A stretch of 64,000 nucleotides of DNA, from the NCBI GenBank assembly GCA_021808285.1, contig JAKBBV010000007.1, positions 20,089-84,088 of the forward strand, read 5' to 3'. The position numbers and the translations under genes were made by a program. This DNA comes from Pseudomonadota bacterium. GTDB lineage: Bacteria; Pseudomonadota; Alphaproteobacteria; Caulobacterales; Caulobacteraceae. The notes beneath the pieces are model-generated. The model was not told where the DNA came from and made no database searches. It worked only from the letters and a program-made list of their open reading frames with translations. Positions 33,376 to 44,853 of the stretch are shown here, in pieces. Position 1 is the first letter of the stretch, and each line of letters starts with the position of its first letter.

Positions 33376-35475
33376 CTAGCCGAATCGGGATCTTGGACCG
33401 CGCCCTTTTCGCATCGGTCCCGGCCGTCGTCTGACGGCTTGACGCCCTCGCGGACGGGAGCCTTCCGCCGCGGGTTCTGGGTCGCTCAACATGCGCAGGA
33501 GCAGCCCTCCCGTCACCGGCGTGGCTTCGGCCAATTCCACCTCCACCCGTCGGCCTAGTCGCCAGAGGACACCCGTGTCTGCATCCACCAAGGCGTGTGC
33601 GGTTTCATCGTGGTGGAGGTAACCGCCGCCCAACCGCGACACGGGAACCAGGCCGTCCGCGCCGGTCTCGTCAAGGCGCACGAAGAGGCCAAATCGGGTT
33701 ACGCCCGTGATCCGCCCCTCAAACCGCGCTCCGATCCGATCGGCGAGATAGCCGGCGATATATCGGTCTGTCGCGTCGCGCTCGGCCGCCATGGCGCGTC
33801 TCTCGGTGGATGTGATGTGCCGAGCGATGTCCGCGAGGCCGCGCCGTTCCGCGTCGGTCTGGCCATCCTCGCCCAGGCCGAGACTGCCGATCAGGGCGCG
33901 ATGGACGGTGAGGTCGGCATAGCGCCGAATCGGAGAGGTGAAGTGGGTGTAACGGGTCAGGTTGAGCCCGAAGTGGCCGAGGTTGTCGGTCGCATAGATC
34001 GCCTGAGACTGGGTTCTCAGGACGACTTCATTGACGATCTCGCTGTGCGGGCCGTCCCGGGTCTCCTCCAGCAGGCGATTGAAGCGGCGCGTTCGCGGCG
34101 GCTCGCCCTTGGTCCAGGGCAGGGCGAGACTTTCGAGAAAGTCCGCTAGCGCATCGAGTTTGTCAGCCGATGGGGCGTCGTGCACCCGGAATATAAGGTT
34201 GGCGCGCTTCTGCTCCAGAGTCTCCGCCGCGCAGACGTTCGCCTGAATCATCATTTCTTCGATCAGTCGGTGAGCCTCCAGCGTGGTCCGGTGCGAGATC
34301 GAGGTGACCCGCCCCTGGGCATCCAGCATGATCCGGCGCTCCGCGGAGGTGATCTCCAAAGGCGAGCGGCGCTCGCGCGCCGATCTCAGAGCCTGATAGC
34401 TCCGCCAAAGGGGTGAGAGTACGGTTTCCATCAACGGCGCTGTCTCAGCGTCGGGCGTCCCCTCGAAGGCAGCCTGGGCCTGCTCGTAGGTCAGGGAGGC
34501 GGCGGAGCGCATGAGGCCGCGAACAAACCCATGGCTGATCTTTTCTCCGGCGGCATCAAACACCATGCGCACCGCCAGACAGGCGCGGGTCTCGCCGGGC
34601 ATGAGCGAACAAAGATCGGCAGAGAGAGCTTCAGGAAGCATGGGCTCAACGCGATCGGGAAAATACACGCTGTTGCCCTTGGCCCGGGCCGTGGCGTCCA
34701 GCGCCGATCCCGGGGTGACGAAATGGGCTACATCGGCGATGGCGACCCAGATAATCCATCCGCCTGGGTTTCTGATATCGGAGTCCGCTTCGGCGAAGAC
34801 GGCGTCGTCATGATCCCGCGCGTCCGAGGGGTCGATGGTCACAAGCGGCAGGTTCCGCAGGTCCTGGCGACCTTTGAGGGTGGCCGGCTTTGCTGTCGAG
34901 GCCTCCGCCAGCGCCTCTGCAGGAAAGCCGAGGGGCAGGCCGTGCAGATGACAGGCAAGCAGAGACGCCGCCCGGGGATCGTCCTCGCGTCCGAGTCGTT
35001 CGAGCACTCTGGCGAGCTTTGCACCCTGACGGAACTCGCCGCTCACGAGTTGCACCAAGACGAGTTCGCCGTCCTCGACTCCGTCGGCGTCGCCAGCCGA
35101 GAGTCGCAGATGCTCACGCGAGCGGCGATCCACCGGTTCGATCTGCGGCGCCCCCCGGATCCTGCGAACCACGCCCAGGACACGGTGGGCGCTCTGCCCC
35201 AGGGGCTTGATGAGCCGAGCGATCGGGCGCTCCAGGTCCGGACCGGTTTCGAAGCGCACCAGCAGACGATCTCCAGGCCCAGGCGCCGGTCCAGCGACCG
35301 AGCCCGGAGCGAGACGATAGACTGGAGCCGACGTCTCCGCCCGGGTTGGCCGAACCAAAAGCTCGCCATCGGCGTCGCGTCCCGTCACTTCCACCACGGC
35401 GACAGAAGAAATGTCTCCCTCGCGGGGTTTGCGACGAGGCGCTGGCCTGCCCCGGCCGTGGGGCGATCGCCTCAC
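33376..35475 (-). CDS. rnr: Ribonuclease R
   Basis: This 3'-to-5' exoribonuclease degrades structured RNA. The first residues are basic (RRSPHGRGRPAPRRKPREG), then cold-shock-like domains. The RNB catalytic domain has VTIDPSDARDHDDAVFAE with the metal-binding Asp cluster and HFTSPIRRYADLTVHRAL. A C-terminal S1 domain (FEGRITGVTRFGLFVRLDETGADGLVPVS) and an Arg-rich tail follow. At 699 residues it is somewhat short because the N-terminal helix-turn-helix region of E. coli RNase R is missing. GTG 35475 overlaps the topA stop as GTGA, so the two are coupled. Confidence 0.93.
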   Translation of the reverse strand: MRRSPHGRGRPAPRRKPREGDISSVAVVEVTGRDADGELLVRPTRAETSAPVYRLAPGSVAGPAPGPGDRLLVRFETGPDLERPIARLIKPLGQSAHRVLGVVRRIRGAPQIEPVDRRSREHLRLSAGDADGVEDGELVLVQLVSGEFRQGAKLARVLERLGREDDPRAASLLACHLHGLPLGFPAEALAEASTAKPATLKGRQDLRNLPLVTIDPSDARDHDDAVFAEADSDIRNPGGWIIWVAIADVAHFVTPGSALDATARAKGNSVYFPDRVEPMLPEALSADLCSLMPGETRACLAVRMVFDAAGEKISHGFVRGLMRSAASLTYEQAQAAFEGTPDAETAPLMETVLSPLWRSYQALRSARERRSPLEITSAERRIMLDAQGRVTSISHRTTLEAHRLIEEMMIQANVCAAETLEQKRANLIFRVHDAPSADKLDALADFLESLALPWTKGEPPRTRRFNRLLEETRDGPHSEIVNEVVLRTQSQAIYATDNLGHFGLNLTRYTHFTSPIRRYADLTVHRALIGSLGLGEDGQTDAERRGLADIARHITSTERRAMAAERDATDRYIAGYLADRIGARFEGRITGVTRFGLFVRLDETGADGLVPVSRLGGGYLHHDETAHALVDADTGVLWRLGRRVEVELAEATPVTGGLLLRMLSDPEPAAEGSRPRGRQAVRRRPGPMRKGRGPRSRFG

Positions 35476-38087
35476 CGCGACTTAGCCTTCGCGGACGGCT
35501 TCCGACTTTTGGACTTGGCGGCGGTCTTGGGGCGGGCCTTGGAGGCGGTTGCCGACGTCCGGCCCTTACTCGTCCGCCCCTTAGTCGCGCTGCCCTTGGC
35601 TTCCCGCGCATCCAGCAACACGAGCGCTTCCTGAAGGGAAAGAGAACCCGGATCTGCGCCGCGCGGAAGATTGGCGTTGGTGGTTTCGTGTTTCACATAG
35701 GGACCGTAGCGGCCCGACATCACCCGCACCGGCTTGCCCGATCTGGGGTGCTCGCCGAGCTCCTTCAAAGCCTGGGCCGTTGCTCCGCCTCGGCCGCGTC
35801 CGCCTGACTGCTTTTCCGCAAGAACAGCGACTGCGCGGTTGAGGCCTAGATCGAAAACCTCTTCGGTATTGGCGAGATTGGCGTAGATCCGGCCGTGTTG
35901 AACATAAGGGCCGTAGCGGCCGATTCCGGCTTTGATGATGACGCCATCCTCAGGATGCGGTCCAACCTCCCGCGGCAAGCTGAGGAGGCGAAGCGCCTTT
36001 TCCAGATCGACGCTTGCGGAGGGCCAGTCCTTGGGCAGGCTTGCCCGGATGGCGGGTTCGCCCTGAGCCTCGACATAGGGACCGAACCGACCGCCCTTGA
36101 GCCACACCACTCGGCCTGTAGATGGGTCGACACCCAGTTCACGATCCAGAGGCGGAGCCACGGAGTCTTCCGCTGCGCCGCTGGCGAGGGGCCGGGTGAA
36201 GCGACACTCCGGATAGTTGGAGCAGCCGAGAAAGGCGCCGAAGCGGCTGAGTTTGAGCGAGAGCCGCCCCACGCCGCAGGTGGGGCACAGACGCGGGTCT
36301 GATCCGTCGCCCTTGTCGGGGAAGATGTGGGGTCCCAGGGCCACGTTAAGGGCTTCCAGGACCTGTCCGGTTCGCAAACTGCTGATCTCGCCGATCGCCG
36401 AATGAAAGTCGGCCCAGAACTCGCGAAGCAGTCGTTTCCAGTTCAGTTCGCCGGCCGAGACGAGATCGAGCTTCTGTTCCAGGTCGGCCGTGAAGTCATA
36501 ACCCACATAGCGGCCGAAGAACTGTTCGAGGAAGGCCGTCAGGAGCCGCCCGGAATCTTCGGGGACGAACCGGCCCTTGTCCATGCGGACATAGCTGCGG
36601 TCGCGCAGGACCGAGAGGATCGAGGCGTAGGTGGAGGGCCGGCCGATCCCGAGCTCCTCCATCTTCTTGACCAGACTGGCTTCTGTGTAGCGCGCCGGTG
36701 GTTCGGTCTCATGCCGGTCGGCCCGGACATCATGGACGCGGGCTGCGGCGCCCTCCTGTACCTGGGGCAAACGCCCGTCTTCGTCCTCGGCGGTATCTGC
36801 GTCGTCCCGACCTTCCTCATAGACCGCCAGATAGCCGGGAAAGAGCACCACCTGGCCGCTCGCGCGCAGTCCGGTCTGGCCATCATCCGTGACCAGGTCG
36901 ATGGTCGTGCGCTCGACGCGCGCCGCCTCCATCTGTGAGGCGATCATGCGCTTCCAGATCAGCTCGTAGAGGCGGCCAAGGTCGGGGTCGAGGCGGAGTC
37001 GACCGGGATTGCGAGCCAGGCTGGTCGGCCGGATAGCTTCGTGCGCCTCCTGCGCATTCTTGGCCTTGGTCTTGTAAAGGCGCGGCTGCTCTGGGACAAA
37101 ATCGACGCCATGCAGGCTGGCGATGACCTTGCGCGCCTCGTCGATGGCCTCCGGCGCCGACTGAACGCCATCAGTGCGCATATAGGTGATCAGACCCACG
37201 GTTTCGCCGTCCACCTCCACGCCTTCGTAGAGCTTCTGCGCGGCTTGCATCGTGCGTTGGGCGGAAAAGCCGAGTTTGCGCGCTGCCTCCTGCTGCAGGG
37301 TCGAGGTCGTGAAAGGTGGTGGGGGGGAGCGGCGCCCGGGCTTTTTCTCCACCGAGCGGATAGAGAACTCGCCCGTGGCCACTGCGTGACGGGCGGTCTC
37401 AGCCGCAGCGGCGTCAGCTATATCCAAGCGCCCCACGCGTTTGCCCCGATGGGTTACGAGCCGAGCCACGAAGGGATCGCCACCGGCGGAGACATCGGCC
37501 TCGACCGACCAGTATTCCCGCGAGCGGAAAGCCTCGATCTCCAGCTCACGCTCAACCACTAGACGCAGCGCCACTGACTGGACCCGTCCAGCCGATCGGG
37601 CGCCCGGAAGTTTTCGCCAGAGCACCGGCGAGAGTGTGAAGCCGACCAGATAGTCGAGGGCGCGACGGGCAAGGTAGGCGTCGACCAGTTCCATATCGAT
37701 CTGACGCGGCCGGCCCATAGCCTCGGTGATCGCGCTCCGCGTGATCGCGTTGAAGACCACACGTTCGACGGCCACCGATTTGAGCGCCTTGCGCCGGGAG
37801 AGGTCCTCGAGGACGTGCCAGCTGATCGCCTCACCCTCCCGGTCCGGGTCGGTGGCGAGGACCAGTTTGTCGGCCCCTCTCAGGGCCTGGGCTATGTCAG
37901 AAAGTCGCTTGGCGGACTTCGGATCAACCTCCCAGCTCATCGCGAAATCTTCGTCGGGACGCACCGAGCCGTCCTTTGGCGGCAGATCTCGGACATGGCC
38001 GAAAGAGGCCAGGACTTGATAGTCTGAACCGAGATAGCGGTTGATGGTGCGGGCCTTGGCCGGGCTTTCGACGACGACGACCTTCAT
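35472..38087 (-). CDS. topA: DNA topoisomerase I
   Basis: The enzyme relaxes negative supercoils by single-strand passage. The Toprim domain has VVVESPAKARTINRYLG and LATDPDREGEAISWHV (80-92). The catalytic Tyr302 is in GLITYMRTDGVQS. One four-Cys zinc finger (CPTCG...GCSNYPEC) is followed by alphaproteobacterial C-terminal repeats (GRFGPYVEAQGE, GRYGPYVQHGR, GRYGPYVKHET). The tail is Lys/Ser/Ala-rich, typical for DNA binding. The length of 871 residues is normal. rnr follows with a 4-base overlap. Confidence 0.96.
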   Translation of the reverse strand: MKVVVVESPAKARTINRYLGSDYQVLASFGHVRDLPPKDGSVRPDEDFAMSWEVDPKSAKRLSDIAQALRGADKLVLATDPDREGEAISWHVLEDLSRRKALKSVAVERVVFNAITRSAITEAMGRPRQIDMELVDAYLARRALDYLVGFTLSPVLWRKLPGARSAGRVQSVALRLVVERELEIEAFRSREYWSVEADVSAGGDPFVARLVTHRGKRVGRLDIADAAAAETARHAVATGEFSIRSVEKKPGRRSPPPPFTTSTLQQEAARKLGFSAQRTMQAAQKLYEGVEVDGETVGLITYMRTDGVQSAPEAIDEARKVIASLHGVDFVPEQPRLYKTKAKNAQEAHEAIRPTSLARNPGRLRLDPDLGRLYELIWKRMIASQMEAARVERTTIDLVTDDGQTGLRASGQVVLFPGYLAVYEEGRDDADTAEDEDGRLPQVQEGAAARVHDVRADRHETEPPARYTEASLVKKMEELGIGRPSTYASILSVLRDRSYVRMDKGRFVPEDSGRLLTAFLEQFFGRYVGYDFTADLEQKLDLVSAGELNWKRLLREFWADFHSAIGEISSLRTGQVLEALNVALGPHIFPDKGDGSDPRLCPTCGVGRLSLKLSRFGAFLGCSNYPECRFTRPLASGAAEDSVAPPLDRELGVDPSTGRVVWLKGGRFGPYVEAQGEPAIRASLPKDWPSASVDLEKALRLLSLPREVGPHPEDGVIIKAGIGRYGPYVQHGRIYANLANTEEVFDLGLNRAVAVLAEKQSGGRGRGGATAQALKELGEHPRSGKPVRVMSGRYGPYVKHETTNANLPRGADPGSLSLQEALVLLDAREAKGSATKGRTSKGRTSATASKARPKTAAKSKSRKPSAKAKSR

Positions 38088-38200
38088 GCCTTCCTTCCGG
38101 GCCTGGCTTCGCCGCTGATGACTGCGCCCCTCAGCGCGCCAAGGCGGACGGAGAGAGTCAAGCGGGCAGGGTGCGGCAAGTGGGCGTGGACGCTTCCCGT

Positions 38201-38223
38201 GTCAACGTTTCGAGACGCTTGAC
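38201..38223. repeat. Imperfect palindrome upstream of topA
   Basis: GTCAACGT-TTCGAG-ACGCTTGAC forms a hairpin with one bulged base in the 163-base gap between dprA and topA. It could be an operator of the topA-rnr unit or a weak terminator after dprA. The rest of 38088-38250 shows no gene or other clear signal. Confidence 0.3.
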
Positions 38224-38250
38224 GAGGCAGATTCGAAGGCGCGCGGGGGG

Positions 38251-39405
38251 TCAGGGACGCACCGCCATGCCGCCTGGCCGAAGATCGGCGCGTCCGGCGA
38301 GATGGAGCTCGCTCAGGGCCGCCATGACCTCCGGAAGCGCCGCGCCCGTGGCGCGGACCAGATGGTCGAACGGAGTCGGAGCGGGTGAAAGCAGAGATTC
38401 GACCCGGTCTATCAGGGTGGCGTCAGAGGTGTCGTTGAGGGCTTCGACAACGGTCCTCCGGCGAGTCTCGGAAGTCCGCGGAGATGGAGATATCGCGCGG
38501 GGGGATTGGGCCAGATCTGACTGTGGGTTGAATGCCAGCCGTGGCAAGGTTTCAAGAACCGCGAGCACGTCGGCCGCGGTCTCCACCAGCGTGGCCCCCT
38601 GCCGGATCAGTTCATTGACCCCTCGCGCCCTGGGGTCCGAGGGATGCCCTGGTGCAGCGAAGACCTCTCGTCCCAAATCGCCAGCCAACCGGGCCGTGAT
38701 CAGCGAGCCCGAGCGCAACTCGGCCTCGACGACGAGGACGCCACGGGACAAGCCGGCGATGATCCGATTGCGACGCGGAAAGTCGCGCGCCCGGGCTTCA
38801 TAACCAAGCGGGCGTTCCGACAAGAGGCAGCCCGCGGCTGCAAGGGTATCATAAAGTCGTGCGTTCTGGGGCGGATAGACACTGTCGACGCCGCCGGCGA
38901 GAACCGCGACGCTCCCCGTGGCTATGCTTCCCTCATGAGCGGCGGAATCGACCCCGCGCGCCATGCCCGAGACGACCGTCCACCCGGCTTGGCCAAGTGT
39001 GGCGGCAAGCTCGCGCGCCAGGGCAAGGCCGGCGCCCGAGGCTTCGCGGGATCCGACGATAGCCAGGCAGGGGCCTTTAAGGAGTTCGGGATCGCCGAGG
39101 GCCCATAGCGCTGGGGGCGGGGGTTCGTTGGCCGCGAGCAGGGCCGGGAATCCAGCCTCGCAACTGAGTATCAACTGGGCGCCCAGGTCTGCTCCGGCGG
39201 CGAGTTCTTTTTCGACGTCAACTGCCGATGGAATGGCCAACGGGGCTGAGCGACCGTTCTCACGAACCAGACCAGGAAGGGCGTCCAGCGCCGCCTCGGC
39301 GCCGCCAAACCTATTGATGAGGCTCATGAACGCCGCCGCACCGACTCCCTCGGTGCGCGCGAGGCGCAGCCAGGCCACCCGCTCCGCTGGGGAAAGCGCC
39401 GTCAT
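38251..39405 (-). CDS. dprA: DNA-processing protein DprA
   Basis: DprA binds incoming single-stranded DNA and loads RecA during natural transformation. The 384-residue protein has an N-terminal SAM-like helical part, the Rossmann core with LAIVGSREASGAGLALARELA, TVVSGMARGVDSAAHEG and FPRRNRIIAGLSRGVLVVEAELRSGSLITARLA, and a C-terminal winged helix (DATLIDRVESLLSPAPTPFDHLVRATG). All parts are intact. It overlaps plsY by 4 bases (ATGA) and is last in the pyrB-pyrC'-plsY-dprA unit. No other competence gene is in this window. Confidence 0.94.
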   Translation of the reverse strand: MTALSPAERVAWLRLARTEGVGAAAFMSLINRFGGAEAALDALPGLVRENGRSAPLAIPSAVDVEKELAAGADLGAQLILSCEAGFPALLAANEPPPPALWALGDPELLKGPCLAIVGSREASGAGLALARELAATLGQAGWTVVSGMARGVDSAAHEGSIATGSVAVLAGGVDSVYPPQNARLYDTLAAAGCLLSERPLGYEARARDFPRRNRIIAGLSRGVLVVEAELRSGSLITARLAGDLGREVFAAPGHPSDPRARGVNELIRQGATLVETAADVLAVLETLPRLAFNPQSDLAQSPRAISPSPRTSETRRRTVVEALNDTSDATLIDRVESLLSPAPTPFDHLVRATGAALPEVMAALSELHLAGRADLRPGGMAVRP

Positions 39406-40046
39406 GTCGCCGACTTGCCGCGCCCTGCGCCGATTTTCGGCTCCTCGCCTTTGAGAAGCCGCGAGATATTTCCACGATGCCTCAGATAGATGAGCGCCAT
39501 CATGCCGACAGTCAGACCCAATCCGCCATCCGCGCGGGCGTGAGGGTCAAGCAGAAGGAGCCAGACGGGGGCCAGGAGGGCGGCGGCCAGGGCAGCCAGT
39601 GACGAAAATCGAAAGACCATCGCCGTGGCGATCCACGTGGCGCCGGCGGCGAGTCCCACCGGCCAGTAGAGCGCGAACAGTACGCCGTAAAACGTGGCGA
39701 CCCCTTTACCGCCCTTGAAACCGAGCCAAACGGGATAGAGGTGGCCGACAAACGCGGCGCCACCAGCCAGCGGCGCGAATCTGGGTCCGAAGATGGCGCC
39801 AGCCATGAGGACGGCGGCCGCCCCTTTCCCAGCGTCGCCCAGGAGGGTGATCAGGGCGAGATCGCGCCGCCCCGTTCGCAGCACATTTGTCGCGCCGATA
39901 TTGCCCGAACCAATCTGGCGAATATCCCCCGCCCCGCCGAATTTGGCGGCGATGAGGCCAAACGGTATCGCACCCAGAAGATAGCCCCCGCACGCCGTGG
40001 TTAGCGCAGGCGCCAGAAGGGGTGACAAGGAAAGCGCCGTGAACAT
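39402..40046 (-). CDS. plsY: Acyl-phosphate:glycerol-3-phosphate acyltransferase PlsY
   Basis: PlsY makes lysophosphatidic acid from acyl-phosphate and glycerol-3-phosphate at the inner membrane. The 214-residue protein has five membrane spans and the three family motifs: GSGNIGATNVLRTG, HLYPVWLGFKGGKGVATFYG and a final LIYLRHRGNISRLLKGEEP. It lies 54 bases after pyrC' and overlaps dprA by 4 bases. Confidence 0.95.
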   Translation of the reverse strand: MFTALSLSPLLAPALTTACGGYLLGAIPFGLIAAKFGGAGDIRQIGSGNIGATNVLRTGRRDLALITLLGDAGKGAAAVLMAGAIFGPRFAPLAGGAAFVGHLYPVWLGFKGGKGVATFYGVLFALYWPVGLAAGATWIATAMVFRFSSLAALAAALLAPVWLLLLDPHARADGGLGLTVGMMALIYLRHRGNISRLLKGEEPKIGAGRGKSAT

Positions 40047-40100
40047 GTCGTGAACTCTACGCCAAGCTGCGCTGCGAAAGAAGGGGGGGACTCGAAGCCC

Positions 40101-41414
40101 TCACCCTCGACACTCAGATTCATAGATGATCTCGCCTTCGGCCAGGGTGGTTAGGACTTGGCCCTGAAGCCGCCGCCCATCAAAGGCGGAATTCTTCGAT
40201 TTCGACGCGAGCGCCTGAGCATCGATGATGCGCGGCGCGTCAAGATCAACGACAATCAGGTCCGCCGGGGCGCCTCTCGCGAGCCGTCCGAACGGTTTGC
40301 CGAGCGCCCGGGCCGGAGCGAGGCTGGCGGCGCCGATTAGCCGCGTCAACGGAGCGTGCCCCTCGTGATATAGCGTCAAAAGGGCGGACAGAAGCGTCTC
40401 CAGCCCGATCGATCCCGGGGTCGCCTCCTGAAAAGGCAGCCGCTTGTCTTCGGCCGGAGCCGGAGCGTGGGCCGATACGATGATGTCGATAAGCCCCGTC
40501 GCCAGCGCTTCGACAAGGGCGGCGCGATCGGATTCCCCACGCAGAGGCGGGGTGAGTTTCCAGAATGTCCGATAATCGCCAATATCAAATTCGTTGAAGG
40601 TCAGATGGTTGATCGACACCGTGGCGAGAAGCGGAAGGTTGCGGTCCTTGGCTCTGGCGAGACTGGGCAGCGATGCTTCGGCGCTGATCTGGTCGGCCAG
40701 GAGGCGTGCGCCGGAGTCTTTGACGAGGTCGAGCAAGGCGAGGTCCCGCTCTAGCATGATGGTCTCGGCTGCGGCCGGCGCACCGGCAAGACCGAGCCGC
40801 CCGGCGAACTCGCTCTCGTGCGCCGCCGCGCCATCGCTCAACCAGGGATCGGAAGGCCGGTGCGCCACCATGACGCCGAGGCCTCCCGCATAGGCCATGA
40901 CCCGGCGCATGACCCGCGAATCCACGATCGGACGGTCGGCGTCGCAGACGAAGGCGCAGCCCGCATCGTGCATCAGACCGATCTCGGCCAGAGCCTTGCC
41001 CTGCAGTCCCTTGGTGGCGGCTCCCGCCGGGATCACCCGGCCGAGACCGATATCTCTGGCGCGCCGCAGGATGAAATCGACGACGGCCGGATCGTCCACG
41101 GGCGGGTCGGTATCCGGCATCACCACCAGTGTTGTCACGCCTCCGGCGGCGGCGGCGCGAAGGGCGGATTTGAGGGTTTCCTTGGGCTCGGCGCCCGGCT
41201 CCCCGGTCTTGACGCGCAAATCGACCAGGCCGGGACAAACCATGTTCCCGTCGGCATCGATCGTTCGAGCTTCTGTCGGCGCGCCGGGCGCCTGGGCCTG
41301 ATGAACCACATCGGCGATCTCATCGCCGACGATCAGAATGGCTCCAGGACCATCATAGCCGGATTCAGGATCAACGAGCCGGGCGTGTTCAATGACGAGG
41401 GGCGCGCGGCTCAT
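40101..41414 (-). CDS. Dihydroorotase-like protein PyrC', probably non-catalytic
   Basis: The fold and length (437 residues) are those of class I dihydroorotase, but metal ligands are missing. The HxH motif (normally DxHVHLREPG) reads [11 protein letters not shown], and the usual Asp of TDHAPH reads [34 protein letters not shown] and [14 protein letters not shown] are kept. Similar PyrC' partners of aspartate carbamoyltransferase are known as structural, inactive subunits (Pseudomonas). It overlaps pyrB by 4 bases, supporting a PyrB-PyrC' complex. An active dihydroorotase must then be encoded elsewhere. Automatic annotation would call it pyrC. Confidence 0.88.
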   Translation of the reverse strand: MSRAPLVIEHARLVDPESGYDGPGAILIVGDEIADVVHQAQAPGAPTEARTIDADGNMVCPGLVDLRVKTGEPGAEPKETLKSALRAAAAGGVTTLVVMPDTDPPVDDPAVVDFILRRARDIGLGRVIPAGAATKGLQGKALAEIGLMHDAGCAFVCDADRPIVDSRVMRRVMAYAGGLGVMVAHRPSDPWLSDGAAAHESEFAGRLGLAGAPAAAETIMLERDLALLDLVKDSGARLLADQISAEASLPSLARAKDRNLPLLATVSINHLTFNEFDIGDYRTFWKLTPPLRGESDRAALVEALATGLIDIIVSAHAPAPAEDKRLPFQEATPGSIGLETLLSALLTLYHEGHAPLTRLIGAASLAPARALGKPFGRLARGAPADLIVVDLDAPRIIDAQALASKSKNSAFDGRRLQGQVLTTLAEGEIIYESECRG

Positions 41415-42400
41415 CGGTTGTCCAACCTCGCCGCCAGCGACGCCAGGATGGCCATACGCATGGCCACCCCCATCTCGACCTGGTCCTGGATCAGGCTGAC
41501 CTCCAGATCGTCGGCCACGTCGGAGTCGATCTCCACCCCCCGGTTCATTGGCCCCGGATGCATGACCCTGACGTGCGGCGCGGCGGCGGCGAGCTTTTCG
41601 CGATCGAGGCCGTAGAGGCGGAAATATTCGCGCAGAGACGGGGCCAAGGCGCCCTGCATGCGCTCGAACTGGAGGCGCAGCATCATGACAACATCGGCGC
41701 CGGCGATTCCCTCTCTCAAGTCATGGGACACTTCGACGCCCCAGCGGGCGACCTGGGCCGGCATCAAGGTCGGCGGGCCGACGACCCGTACGCGCGCACC
41801 CATCATGGTTAAAAGCGCGACATTGGATCTCGCCACACGGCTGTGCAGGATGTCGCCGCAGATCGCTACAGTCAGACCATCAAGTCGTCCAAAGGCCCGC
41901 CTCAAACTGAGCGCATCCAAAAGCGCTTGAGAGGGATGCTCGTGGGCGCCGTCTCCTGCGTTGACCACGCTGCAGCCGACTTTCTGGGACAAGAGCGACG
42001 CGGCCCCAGAAGCTGCATGCCGGATCACCAGGATATCGGGCTGCATGGCGTTCAGCGTCACTGCCGTGTCAACCAGGGTTTCTCCCTTGGTGATCGAGGA
42101 GGTGCGGGGGCTCATATTGACCACATCCGCTCCCAATCGTTTGCCCGCCAGTTCAAAGGAGCTCTGCGTCCGGGTCGACGCCTCGAAGAAAATGTTGATG
42201 AGGGTTCTGCCCTTGAGCAGGTCGACTTTCTTTTTGGCCTGCCGGTTAAGGACGACGAATCGATCGGCGAGGTCGAGCAGGGCGGCGACCTGCAGGGGAT
42301 CGAGATCCAGTACGCTGAGGAGATGGCGACGGGGAAACGGCTGCGCCAGATGGCGAAGGTCGTCGAAATCGGGCGGATCGAGCGGATTGCCAGAGGACAT
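41411..42400 (-). CDS. pyrB: Aspartate carbamoyltransferase catalytic subunit
   Basis: The enzyme joins carbamoyl phosphate and aspartate in pyrimidine synthesis. The 329-residue protein has [21 protein letters not shown] at the N-terminus and the carbamoyl-phosphate site [50 protein letters not shown] and [14 protein letters not shown] lie in the second domain. No regulatory pyrI gene is present; the adjacent pyrC' takes the usual partner position. The 111 bases between pyrB and ruvX contain no recognisable gene. Confidence 0.96.
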   Translation of the reverse strand: MSSGNPLDPPDFDDLRHLAQPFPRRHLLSVLDLDPLQVAALLDLADRFVVLNRQAKKKVDLLKGRTLINIFFEASTRTQSSFELAGKRLGADVVNMSPRTSSITKGETLVDTAVTLNAMQPDILVIRHAASGAASLLSQKVGCSVVNAGDGAHEHPSQALLDALSLRRAFGRLDGLTVAICGDILHSRVARSNVALLTMMGARVRVVGPPTLMPAQVARWGVEVSHDLREGIAGADVVMMLRLQFERMQGALAPSLREYFRLYGLDREKLAAAAPHVRVMHPGPMNRGVEIDSDVADDLEVSLIQDQVEMGVAMRMAILASLAARLDNR

Positions 42401-42511
42401 TAAAGCGCCGTCATAGGGGGCTTTGCGATTCCGTTCAAACCGCGAGGGCCTTCATAGCCAAATCTGGCCTACCGATGCCGATTACACCTCCGACCTCCGG
42501 CTGCGTGAGGC

Positions 42512-42973
42512 TCAGGAGATGCGGTCGAGGGCGCCTTGAAGGATCCAGACTGCGGCGAGGCTATCCACCTTACGGGACCGCGATGCGCGGCTCGCATCGG
42601 CCTCTTCGACAAGCATCCTCTGGACGGCGACTGTGGACAGACGCTCATCCCAAAACGCGATGGGAAGATCACGGCGGCGAAGCAGGTTCCGAGCGAAGGC
42701 GCGCGTGGACTGGCATCGCGGACCCTCCGTTCCGTCCATGTTCAGCGGCAGGCCGATCACCAGGCCGGCGGCGCCGCGGGTCTCCATCAAGGCGAACAGC
42801 TCTGTCAGGTCGCGTTCGAACTTCCGGCGCAGGATGAGTCCTAGCGCACTGGCGATGGTCAGGGTGATGTCGGAAATGGCGACGCCGATCGTTCGCTCGC
42901 CCAAGTCCAGGCCAGCCACGGTCGCGCCGCGCGGCAGGACGTCGCGAAGTTGGGGAAGATCAATGATCGGCAT
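42512..42973 (-). CDS. ruvX: Holliday junction resolvase RuvX / YqgF-type RNase
   Basis: The YqgF family acts in 16S rRNA 5'-end processing and has a Holliday junction resolvase-like RNase H fold. From ATG 42973 the 153-residue protein has GATVAGLDLGERTIGVAISD with the first catalytic Asp, GLVIGLPLNMDGTEGPRCQSTRAFA with the conserved Gly-rich segment, and FWDERLSTVAVQRML with the second acidic pair. KVDSLAAVWILQGALD closes the fold. A start at 43021 would add 16 residues and is less likely. It is divergent from gatC. Confidence 0.92.
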   Translation of the reverse strand: MPIIDLPQLRDVLPRGATVAGLDLGERTIGVAISDITLTIASALGLILRRKFERDLTELFALMETRGAAGLVIGLPLNMDGTEGPRCQSTRAFARNLLRRRDLPIAFWDERLSTVAVQRMLVEEADASRASRSRKVDSLAAVWILQGALDRIS

Positions 42974-43089
42974 GACCGCCTTTTCACTCCTCTGGCCTCG
43001 CTCTCCAAGAGGTCTTGTCAAAGATCAGCGCCGCGCCTAACCGAAGCCGCCCATCACCCAGAGAGGCGCCGCTCGGGCGCTCAATGCCC

Positions 43090-43373
43090 ATGTCACTTGA
43101 TCCCGAAGCGGTTCGGAAGGTCGCCAGCCTTGCCCACCTAGAGATCCCCGAGTCGCGTCTAGCCTCACTGGCTGATGAACTCAGCGGAATCCTCGCCTGG
43201 ATCGAACAGCTCGACGAAGTTGATACCGATAAGGTGGAGCCGATGACTTCCGCCGTCGCCGCGTCGCTTCCGATGCGCGAAGATAGGGTTACCGACGGCG
43301 GCGATGCGGCGGCCGTTCTCGCCAATGCCCCCGCTGTCCGGGAGGGGTTCTTCGTGGTTCCCAAGGTCGTCGA

Positions 43374-43377
<4 letters not shown>
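43090..43377 (+). CDS. gatC: Asp-tRNA(Asn)/Glu-tRNA(Gln) amidotransferase subunit GatC
   Basis: GatC is the small linker subunit that stabilises GatA in the GatCAB complex. From ATG 43090 the product is 95 residues: [20 protein letters not shown], then [26 protein letters not shown] and [10 protein letters not shown], the expected helical pattern. ATG 43084 (MPMSL) is an alternative start. The last four bases overlap gatA, so subunits are made together. The 116-base region 42974-43089 divides it from the divergent ruvX and should hold both promoters. Confidence 0.94.
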
Positions 43378-44846
<1,469 letters not shown>

Positions 44847-44853
44847 GTGTGAG

